A stretch of 5,411 nt of DNA from positions 1 through 5,411 of the forward strand of contig CALFXE010000257.1 of assembly GCA_937927845.1 (NCBI GenBank), read 5' to 3'. This document shows positions 1 to 5,411 of this stretch, one piece after another (the first letter of the stretch is position 1; each line of letters opens with the position of its first letter). This stretch comes from an uncultured Paludibacter sp. Lineage in GTDB: Bacteria; Bacteroidota; Bacteroidia; Bacteroidales; Paludibacteraceae. The notes under the pieces are model-generated. The model was not told the DNA's origin and did no database searches. It saw only the letters and a program-made list of their open reading frames with translations. The position numbers and the translations under genes were made by a program.

Positions 1-794
1 AGGAGTGCCCCGATAAAGGTACCTATGGTCCTGGCAATAAAATAGAGGCTTGTTCCCAGGCCGGCTTTTTCTAGTGGGATATTGCATTTTTCAATCAGGA
101 GTTTGGGGACAGTCGTGTTAAGCCCAACATCAATACCTACGACAAACAGGATTCCTATAAAAAAGAGAAGGATCATCTTGTCGCTCAACAGAGCGAAAGT
201 TTTACCCAGCGAAGATGATTTCTGTTTAGGGGTCTCTTCTTTTATCGGAGTGAGCATCAACCACAACCCGATGGCGATTGTCACCAATCCGTAAATAAGA
301 AAGACCAGCTTCCAGTCCCCAAACCGTACGGCCGTCCAACTGGCGATAATGGGCCCCAGAAAGGCAGCTATAGCTTTAATAAACTGACCCATTGTCAGGC
401 TGCTTGTAAGTCGATCACTGCTAACAACATCAGTCAGGAGGGGATTTATGGAGACCTGGATAATGGTGTTCCCAATCCCCAACAATGCGAATGCAAACAG
501 CATTATCGGAAAGTTATAGACAATTAATGGAATAATCATTGCCAATAAGGTAAGCATCATGCTGATGATGACTGTACGCTTTCTCCCCAGGCTATTCAAT
601 ATCATGCTCGTTGGGACAGATAGAATGGCAAACCACAAGAACAGGCTAAAAGGGAGCAGATTGGCTATGGAGTCTCTCAGTCCAAAATCCTGTTTCACAT
701 AATTGGTCGAGATTCCAACCAAATCCACTATTCCCATTACAAAAAAACTGCTTATAACGGGTAACACCTTCAATAAGGAGATTCTATTTTTCAT
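1..794 (-). CDS. FHS/FucP-like sugar MFS transporter, C-terminus cut by window edge
   Basis: The gene encodes a major facilitator superfamily protein of the inner membrane, most like the fucose/glucose/galactose:H+ symporter (FHS) group; uptake of a free sugar by proton symport is inferred from the family. I translated the minus strand directly: 264 complete codons are open from ATG at 794 to the edge. The family is usually about 390-430 residues, so roughly the last third is missing. Hydrophobic segments lie near residues 10-30, 43-65, 74-92, 97-118, 137-155, 162-183, 207-226 and 243-264, with a charged cytoplasmic loop at about 184-206. The G-R-K motif at 70-72 sits in the loop between helices 2 and 3, as in MFS proteins, and GNTIIQVSINPLL at 108-120 resembles the Asn-Pro helix of FHS transporters. 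An in-frame TGA at 798-800 makes 794 the first possible start. GC content is clearly higher than in the other genes. Substrate not determinable. Confidence 0.9.
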   Translation of the reverse strand, partial: MKNRISLLKVLPVISSFFVMGIVDLVGISTNYVKQDFGLRDSIANLLPFSLFLWFAILSVPTSMILNSLGRKRTVIISMMLTLLAMIIPLIVYNFPIMLFAFALLGIGNTIIQVSINPLLTDVVSSDRLTSSLTMGQFIKAIAAFLGPIIASWTAVRFGDWKLVFLIYGLVTIAIGLWLMLTPIKEETPKQKSSSLGKTFALLSDKMILLFFIGILFVVGIDVGLNTTVPKLLIEKCNIPLEKAGLGTSLYFIARTIGTFIGAL

Positions 795-820
795 AATTCA
801 TATTTAAAAAACATTTTCAT
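791..820 (-). other. Possible 9-codon leader ORF overlapping the transporter start
   Basis: ATG at 818-820 opens a nine-codon frame (MKMFFKYEL) whose TGA stop at 791-793 overlaps the transporter ATG at 792-794 as ATGA. It follows a run of nine A residues on the minus strand and begins two codons after the final stop of the decayed gene, in that gene's frame. Such an overlap can couple translation of two genes. There is no clear Shine-Dalgarno sequence, and in AT-rich DNA such a short frame may be chance. Confidence 0.2.
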
Positions 821-826
821 TTTTTT

Positions 827-1191
827 TTATTCTACAGTTTCACTTTTGGAAATTTGTGTTCCTAGGACTTTGGCATAATTTCTTTTCCTGTTGGTAAACA
901 TAACCTGAGAGCTTTCTTTCACCCATTTTCTGTGTCCTGTGAAAATTTAAAGGAATTCAAGATGCAACTATGTATCGTATATTACTATTGTTTCATCCAT
1001 GACCTGAAGCAACATTTCTGTTTTATTAGCAGGATCAGACGATTTGAGTTCCCAAATATTGGCTGACCTGTATTGTCGGAATGTTTGGGAAAAGCCTCCT
1101 GTTCAAGAATTAACCGATCTGTTTGAGCCTTTATACCCGTTTCGTAGAGTAACATAATCAGTAAAAACAATATTTCTTTATTATTAAACAT
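827..1191 (-). pseudogene. Decayed small gene for a probable secreted protein
   Basis: An ATG at 1191 follows an AAAGG ribosome-binding-like site (1195-1199) three bases upstream. The first frame encodes a signal-peptide-like N-terminus (charged MFNNKE, hydrophobic ILFLLIMLLY, then KAQ) and continues to a TAG at 985-987. From about 1063 another frame reads more like protein: it begins ANIWELKSSDPANKTEMLL, is interrupted by TAG at 968-970 and TAA at 947-949, then resumes with a charged C-terminal-like stretch (HRKWVKESSQVMF and onward) to TAA at 827-829. This fits one frameshift near 1064-1080 plus two nonsense mutations in a protein of about 120 residues, or a larger gene that lost its middle. 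I do not recognise the family. It lies just downstream of an operator and 32 bp before the transporter gene, so it was probably the first gene of that unit. Alternatives are a real 68-residue secreted peptide at 985-1191, or non-coding leader DNA. Confidence 0.45.
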
Positions 1192-1205
1192 TTACCTTTA
1201 TTGCT

Positions 1206-1218
1206 AAACCGGTTAACT
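1206..1218. promoter_or_regulatory. Putative LacI-type operator, copy 2
   Basis: The 13-base string AAACCGGTTAACT contains the perfect palindrome AACCGGTT with a central CpG, the usual plan of LacI-family operators, where the hinge-helix leucine enters the minor groove at a central CpG. An identical string lies upstream of the lacI-type gene at 2285-2297. This copy is 15 bp before the start at 1191 of the decayed gene that precedes the transporter, so it could control that unit. No exact TAnnTTTG box was found between it and the lacI stop, so the promoter it would regulate is not located. Confidence 0.6.
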
Positions 1219-1258
1219 CGCCGGGCAAAAAATTATTCACTTATATTAGTCATTCGTA

Positions 1259-2257
1259 TTAAGCATGTCGTCTGATTTGTGCTTCAAGTAAATACTGATT
1301 AATCGTATTTTTGCCATTAATTTGATTCATTAGAATATCGACTGCTTTTTCACCCATATCCTTAATCGGTTGTTCAATGAAATTAAAAGGAATATTTGCA
1401 ATTGAAAATGAATCAATTTTGTCAAAGCAAACAACATCCATTTCTTCAGAAATCCTAATGTCTTCTTTATGCATATATTTCATACAAGTAATGAAAACCC
1501 TTCTAGAACAAAAGAATATAGCATCAACTTTATCCATATTATTTTTAAATTCAACTATTGCCTTATGTATCTCTTCTTCTTGTTGCTCATAGTTAATATC
1601 CTTAATTAATGCCGGATCAAACAAATTGTGCTGATTTAAAACATCAATACATCCCTGTTTCCTGTCCATCAATGCATTTAACTTAATGTCGTAACAAACA
1701 ACAGCAATTCTCCTATTTCCTTTTTCTATCAACATTTCAGTCATTTTTGCAGATATTTTATAGTTATCTACGATGATGTAGCTGGCATTGATTGCGGGAT
1801 AAAAGCGGTCAACTTGGACTAATGGAATGTGTCTTGCAATTATTTTTTGTGTAATTTCTTCTCCTCCATCAACAGGAACTAAGATAATTCCATCCGTCTG
1901 TCTATTTAAAAGTATAGTAACGGCATCATTAAATTCATCTAATCTTTCGTTTGTGTTTGTAGTGATTACAGTATAACCATATTTTTTTGCTCTTTCTTGG
2001 ATATGGAATGTCAGATTTCCAAAAAATTCATTTGAAATATCAGTAATTATCACACCAATTGACATGCTTTTGCCGGTAGTAAGGCTCCGAGCGATTTCAT
2101 TTGGATAGTAGTTCATTTCTACAGCTAACTGTCTTACCTTCTGACTTGTTTCATCACTGATGCGACCTGATTTGGCTTTTCCGCTCAACACCAGTGAGAC
2201 TGTTCCTTTCGAAACACCTAACTTATCTGCGATATCCTGCATGGATACTTTTTTCAT
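1259..2257 (-). CDS. LacI-family transcriptional regulator
   Basis: This is a complete 332-residue LacI/GalR-family regulator, a typical length. The N-terminal helix-turn-helix is at residues 3-26 (MQDIADKLGVSKGTVSLVLSG); K17 and G18 occupy the positions that set base preference in LacI. The hinge helix PNEIARSL is at 52-59, with L59 the expected minor-groove residue. The sugar-binding-protein-like domain runs from about 66 (SIGVIITDISNEFFG) to the end, with the usual DGIILVP segment near 121-127 and a C-terminal IEQPIKDMGEKAVDIL segment. Family members are cytoplasmic dimers or tetramers that usually release DNA, or sometimes bind it, when a sugar binds. Matching operator cores lie in its own leader and just past its 3' end, suggesting autoregulation plus control of the downstream transporter unit. 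ATG at 2257 has no strong Shine-Dalgarno sequence, as is common in Bacteroidetes; it is chosen because the DNA-binding domain begins at once. Effector sugar unknown. Confidence 0.96.
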   Translation of the reverse strand: MKKVSMQDIADKLGVSKGTVSLVLSGKAKSGRISDETSQKVRQLAVEMNYYPNEIARSLTTGKSMSIGVIITDISNEFFGNLTFHIQERAKKYGYTVITTNTNERLDEFNDAVTILLNRQTDGIILVPVDGGEEITQKIIARHIPLVQVDRFYPAINASYIIVDNYKISAKMTEMLIEKGNRRIAVVCYDIKLNALMDRKQGCIDVLNQHNLFDPALIKDINYEQQEEEIHKAIVEFKNNMDKVDAIFFCSRRVFITCMKYMHKEDIRISEEMDVVCFDKIDSFSIANIPFNFIEQPIKDMGEKAVDILMNQINGKNTINQYLLEAQIRRHA

Positions 2258-2284
2258 ATCTGATTCGAGTTGGAATAATAAACC

Positions 2285-2297
2285 AAACCGGTTAACT
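2285..2297. promoter_or_regulatory. Putative LacI-type operator, copy 1
   Basis: The string AAACCGGTTAACT is identical over 13 bases to the copy at 1206-1218 and has the same AACCGGTT palindrome with a central CpG. It lies 28 bp upstream of the regulator start and about 30 bp downstream of the predicted -7 box, so it would fall in the 5' leader, a position suited to autorepression by roadblock. The left flank differs between the two copies, so only the core and the right arm are conserved. Confidence 0.65.
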
Positions 2298-2309
2298 TAT
2301 TGTTTCAAA

Positions 2310-2327
2310 CATTTATTACATTTATTA
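2310..2327. repeat. 9-bp tandem repeat in lacI leader
   Basis: CATTTATTA occurs twice head to tail (2310-2318 and 2319-2327), directly between the predicted -7 box and the operator. It covers the expected transcription start region of the regulator gene. It may be a slippage product in AT-rich DNA; a copy-number change would alter the distance from promoter to operator. Confidence 0.7.
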
Positions 2328-2359
2328 CAAAAATATGTTTAAATCATTAAGAAAACAAA
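2328..2359 (-). promoter_or_regulatory. Bacteroides-type promoter of the regulator gene
   Basis: On the minus strand, TTTG at 2356-2359 is followed after 20 bp by TATTTTTG at 2328-2335. This matches the Bacteroidetes housekeeping consensus TTTG-N19-21-TAnnTTTG exactly. Transcription would begin near 2321-2324, giving a leader of about 65 bases that includes the operator. The -33 element is also part of a second exact TATTTTTG (2356-2363), whose nearest TTTG (2381-2384) is only 17 bp away, so a second weaker start is possible. The region is very AT-rich and chance matches are a risk. Confidence 0.55.
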
Positions 2360-2441
2360 AATAAAACATTATTTAACTCTCAAATTAAAAAATCTCTACG
2401 AAATAACTTTAGGCAAAGCACCTTAGGATCAAAATGGATGT

Positions 2442-3806
2442 TTATTTCTTTTCATTTTCAATTTCATTAACTCGATGTAACCAATATCCCCAGTATTCAT
2501 CGACAAATTTGATCACAGGTTTCGGTGACCAGTCATTATTATATAAACTAAAATTACTGTTTGAGTTATTTGTCACACTTACGAATTCCCATCCAAAACG
2601 AGTACCTTGAATGAGTGTATTTTCAAGAATCGCTTCCAGTTCACTGTTTTTAAAAGACACAAAATCGCTTCCATTAAAAGTCATGTGTTCAGTAATAGCC
2701 CAGTCTCTTTTCAGAGCATTCTTCACTTGATACACTCTATCATACGCCTTTTGATTAGGTTTATTTGAGGGGAAGTACCATGACCAATTAACCTGAATTA
2801 TATTTGCTTGCGTGAGATGAGTCAAGAATTCAATTGGATCGCCCATCCGAAATTGTTGCTCCTTTTCATTTGCATCTAGATAATCGACAGCAATATAAGC
2901 ATTATTGCCAGCTATTTCGCGGTAAGCAAGTGCATCTTCGTTAACCCATTTGGCTAGAAATTGTGCTCTGAATTTGTTCCATGTAGGATTTGTAATAAAA
3001 GACGCAGGTTGTGGAAATGAAGAAGGCATTTCTGATTCTGAATCAGTGATTTTATTCTCTTCTCTCCATTTATTATATTCATTGCGTGCTGCTTCACTGT
3101 AACAAAGTGCAATGGCACCCATGTATTGCGGCTCAACAGTTGTCTCAAAATATAGAATTTTCTTTGTATCTATGCCTTTTGCCAAATTTTTTATAAATTT
3201 ATGGACAGTAGATCTATAACCGGGATGAAAAATTGAAACCACTTTAGATCCAAATCCATATTCGGTATCAGTAACCATTTCACCTTTGTAATCGATTGCA
3301 AACGCATCAGGATGTAGAGCCCAAAAACCTTCGGGGATAGTTCCTCCTCCCACTGCGTAGGTTTCGACCGATAGACACGGATACATTCCTTTTGCATAAA
3401 TTGCATTGATAAGCTTATTTAGAGGCTCAAGAGATTTATCGGGTATACCATCTCCATCTGTATCGAAATGATGCCAATAGCAATTAAGCTCAAGTGTATT
3501 AAAATGATAATTCCTCAATTTATCCAAGTTTGAAATAAACATGTCAATCACTACTGGGTCAGCAAAATTAATTAATGGCTTACCAATTTTAAGAAATACC
3601 CATTCATCATCCAAATAGAATTTTCCGTTTTTTATATTCCATAAATTATAATTTACTGTTGGATTTGCATTAATAGGGGGGTTAGGGTAGTCGGCTTTTG
3701 TTAATGGTACATTCTCCGGTTGAGTTTGTTTGTCATTACATGAATAAAGACAAAGCGAAATACAGCACAAGGTAATTAACGCAAAAGCTAATTTTTTCAG
3801 ATACAT
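2442..3806 (-). CDS. Lipoprotein, clan GH-A barrel hydrolase-like (GH42/GH5-like)
   Basis: This 454-residue protein starts with a lipoprotein signal (charged MYLKK, hydrophobic stretch, lipobox LYSC with C23), so it is probably anchored to a membrane, either facing the periplasm or at the cell surface. A Pro/Asn-rich linker follows to about residue 50. The rest reads as a (beta/alpha)8 barrel: FNTLELNCYWHHF at 102-114 is an early strand, GFWALHPDAFAID at 160-172 recalls GH42 enzymes, YFETTVEPQ at 219-227 could carry the acid/base (E225), VNWSWYFP at 339-346 looks like strand 6, and AITEHMTF at 370-377 could carry the nucleophile (E373). Residue 224 is Val where clan GH-A enzymes normally have Asn. 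A calcium-loop-like DTDGDGIPD lies at 115-123. GH42 proteins have further domains after the barrel; this one ends soon after it. It lies 70 bp after the GH2 gene on the same strand with no promoter seen between, so cotranscription is likely. Family number and substrate unassigned; a non-catalytic role is possible. Confidence 0.72.
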   Translation of the reverse strand: MYLKKLAFALITLCCISLCLYSCNDKQTQPENVPLTKADYPNPPINANPTVNYNLWNIKNGKFYLDDEWVFLKIGKPLINFADPVVIDMFISNLDKLRNYHFNTLELNCYWHHFDTDGDGIPDKSLEPLNKLINAIYAKGMYPCLSVETYAVGGGTIPEGFWALHPDAFAIDYKGEMVTDTEYGFGSKVVSIFHPGYRSTVHKFIKNLAKGIDTKKILYFETTVEPQYMGAIALCYSEAARNEYNKWREENKITDSESEMPSSFPQPASFITNPTWNKFRAQFLAKWVNEDALAYREIAGNNAYIAVDYLDANEKEQQFRMGDPIEFLTHLTQANIIQVNWSWYFPSNKPNQKAYDRVYQVKNALKRDWAITEHMTFNGSDFVSFKNSELEAILENTLIQGTRFGWEFVSVTNNSNSNFSLYNNDWSPKPVIKFVDEYWGYWLHRVNEIENEKK

Positions 3807-3876
3807 AGTTTAAATCTTTTAATAATAATTATTTATATTCGTATACTCAATGAAATTGTTGAAAGTTTTGGTTAAG

Positions 3877-5411
3877 TTACTCTCTTAAATATTTTTTTAG
3901 GTATGAATTGTCTTTCCATATTTTGCTTAACTCATCCACAACAGGTTTTGGATTACCTTCAAAATCAATAAGAGACGTATTGATCGTGCAAGGATAGCTG
4001 TCGTGCCCCATCCAGATAATAAATCCACCGCAAGTCGGAAATCTTTCCTTGCTTTTTTTTAATGCAAGGACAAGGCCCTCCATTTGTCGATTTTGACTCC
4101 ATTCTATATATTCATTGAGATTATCCACGCTTCTCCCGGATTTTAAATATTCTTCCCACTGAATCCACCAACTAACGCTACGCCACAGTGGATTTTCCAT
4201 ACTTGCCGGTAGTAATTGAAACTGACCTTTATATTTATTCATAGTTTCTGCTGACATAGCACCCGGGACTCCCACCTCCGAGCGGAACATAGCATCATCT
4301 CTATCCCAATATTCTTTAACAGCAGACATTGTTCTGTCTGTTTCTGTATATGGGAGGTCCCACGGGCCGTGTACATCCCAGTTTTTCCCTGTCCCAAAGT
4401 TATTGAGGTTTCCATAAATGTTCGGACCAGACGGGCTTCCTGTTAGAAATCTTCTTGTAGGATCTTGTAACATCAAAACCTCTTTTATAGATTTTATCAT
4501 TATATGTTTGTGAGTGACAGGCGCTGTATCTCCCAATTCATAAAGTTCATTTCCTCCACACCACAATAACAAACTGGCGTGATGATGAAGACGCTTAACA
4601 TAGTGATTAACGATTTGGGTCATTTCGTGCACTGCTTTTAAATCTTCTGGAGGATAATTCTCAAGTCCTGAAGAGCTTAACGGGAAGTCCTGCCAGATAA
4701 GTATTCCTAACTCATCACATAAATCATACAGCCACTCTTTTTCTGGAAAACCTCCTCCCCAAATACGAATAGTATTTATTCCCAAATCTTTGTATAGATG
4801 AAGTAACTTAGCATAATCGTCAAACTGTAAATCAGCAAAGTTTGGCCTAATAGGTGTCCAATTTATGCCTTGTAGAAAGATAGGTTGACTGTTAATGTTA
4901 CATATCCAAGGCTCTGCATCGATGGGGGCATTTTGACTTTTTGTCCACTCAACGTGTCTGAAACCAATACGTTTTGTGGTTTGCTGTAATAAGTTACGAT
5001 TTTCATCTATTAAGTTTACGTGTAAATTATATAAATTTTGCGGGCCCAGTTCATTAGGCCACCAGCGTTCAATTTTCAGATCGTCCCAGACCTTATTAAA
5101 CTCCAATTGATCTGTTGAAAAAGAATCTTCGAATACAACTTTCCCATCGGTACTTGTAAGAGAGATTTGAAGATGTTTTCTTAAAGCCGTATTATTCAAT
5201 TCTAGTGAAATTGATAATTTGCCGATATTCTTACTTTTGTTAGCTTCGGTAAAAACTTTTAAATTATTAAACAGGGGTTGATTATCCTTTATTTTATGAA
5301 AAAAAACTTTATCCCAGATTCCAGTTTGAACTATTCTGGGCATCCAGTCCCAACCATAATTAAATCTTGATTTCCATTCAGTTATCTTTGAAGTCCATCC
5401 GATCTGTCCCA
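3877..5411 (-). CDS. GH2 beta-mannosidase-like glycoside hydrolase, N-terminus beyond window
   Basis: Glycoside hydrolase family 2 enzymes remove terminal beta-linked sugars with retention; this one most resembles the beta-mannosidase/exo-glucosaminidase branch. The frame is open to the right edge, so the Met encoded at 5341-5343 is internal: the 22 codons before it end in FNYGWDW and continue into MPRIVQTGIWDKV, the conserved end of the GH2 beta-sandwich domain. Of 510 visible residues (counted from the edge), an Ig-like domain spans about 30-155 and the barrel starts near 172 (INSQPIFLQGINWTP). Landmarks are IRIWGGG (214-220), WQDFP (239-243), acid/base E288 in WCGGNE, and nucleophile E378 in FRSEVG. 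Both glutamates are present, so activity is expected. The protein stops about 35 residues after the last barrel motif (GFIIWMGHDSYPC, 462-474), so the C-terminal Ig-like domains of many beta-mannosidases are absent. Location is unknown because the signal region is missing. Exact substrate is inference. Confidence 0.92.
   Translation of the reverse strand, partial: GQIGWTSKITEWKSRFNYGWDWMPRIVQTGIWDKVFFHKIKDNQPLFNNLKVFTEANKSKNIGKLSISLELNNTALRKHLQISLTSTDGKVVFEDSFSTDQLEFNKVWDDLKIERWWPNELGPQNLYNLHVNLIDENRNLLQQTTKRIGFRHVEWTKSQNAPIDAEPWICNINSQPIFLQGINWTPIRPNFADLQFDDYAKLLHLYKDLGINTIRIWGGGFPEKEWLYDLCDELGILIWQDFPLSSSGLENYPPEDLKAVHEMTQIVNHYVKRLHHHASLLLWCGGNELYELGDTAPVTHKHIMIKSIKEVLMLQDPTRRFLTGSPSGPNIYGNLNNFGTGKNWDVHGPWDLPYTETDRTMSAVKEYWDRDDAMFRSEVGVPGAMSAETMNKYKGQFQLLPASMENPLWRSVSWWIQWEEYLKSGRSVDNLNEYIEWSQNRQMEGLVLALKKSKERFPTCGGFIIWMGHDSYPCTINTSLIDFEGNPKPVVDELSKIWKDNSYLKKYLRE

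Noticed and set aside
82..294. A 70-codon plus-strand frame inside the transporter region
   Set aside because: The opposite strand encodes a convincing multi-helix MFS protein over the same bases, and the plus-strand peptide has no recognisable features. It is a shadow frame.
968..1063. Bulb-lectin-like motif (LLQVMDETIVIYD) in the second frame of the decayed gene
   Set aside because: It resembles the QxDxNxVxY mannose-binding motif only loosely, with an extra residue and no Asn, and there is no second copy. Not enough to name a lectin domain.
1226..1233. ATTTTTTG (minus strand) as a -7 box for the decayed gene and transporter unit
   Set aside because: It lacks the TA of TAnnTTTG and has no TTTG about 20 bp upstream, so I cannot support a promoter here.
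2302..2340. Short inverted repeats GTTTCAAAC (2302-2310) and AAACAT/ATGTTT (2307-2312 and 2335-2340)
   Set aside because: The arms are only 4-6 bp of A/T-rich sequence in a very AT-rich gap, which is expected by chance; there is no stable stem.
2409..2429. Possible terminator hairpin after the lipoprotein gene
   Set aside because: On the minus strand AGGTGCTTTGCCT offers only three Watson-Crick pairs plus wobbles, and the T-run at 2389-2396 is not directly after it. This is too weak to call an intrinsic terminator.
3870..3877. GGTTAAGT near the GH2 stop as a third operator half-site
   Set aside because: It matches one arm except for one base, but the other arm is TTTT, not AACC, so there is no palindrome, and it overlaps coding sequence.

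Overview
The window looks like part of a carbohydrate-use locus from a Bacteroidetes genome, most likely Bacteroidales. Three things support this: AT-rich coding sequence, an FHS-type sugar transporter and GH2 enzyme of a style common in that phylum, and a promoter upstream of the regulator gene that fits the Bacteroides -33 TTTG / -7 TAnnTTTG pattern instead of a sigma70 -35/-10 pattern. Every gene I can support is on the minus strand, so transcription runs from right to left.

From right to left: (i) 3877-5411 is a large GH2 enzyme of the beta-mannosidase-like type; its N-terminus lies beyond the right edge. (ii) 2442-3806, 70 bp downstream, encodes a lipoprotein that looks like a clan GH-A (GH42/GH5-like) barrel hydrolase of unassigned specificity. 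(iii) The 184-bp gap 2258-2441 carries a good Bacteroides-type promoter, a 9-bp tandem repeat and a LacI-type operator. (iv) 1259-2257 encodes a complete LacI-family regulator. (v) The 67-bp gap after it holds a second copy of the same operator core. (vi) 827-1191 looks like the remains of a small secreted-protein gene, with one frameshift and two internal stops. (vii) 1-794 is the N-terminal two thirds of an FHS/FucP-like sugar MFS transporter, cut by the left edge.

A reasonable reading is that the two hydrolases trim an oligosaccharide, the MFS protein imports a released sugar, and the LacI-type protein senses a sugar and controls its own gene and the decayed gene-transporter unit through two near-identical operators. 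The substrate cannot be named from this sequence. The GH2 type suggests beta-mannoside or a related beta-glycoside, but this is family-level inference. No SusC/SusD pair, mobile element, CRISPR array, tRNA or rRNA is visible.

I see no clearly new type of system. The points most worth a second look are the paired operators around lacI, the decayed gene that still has an operator and a ribosome-binding-like site, the higher GC of the transporter gene, and the unassigned barrel lipoprotein with a calcium-loop-like insertion.
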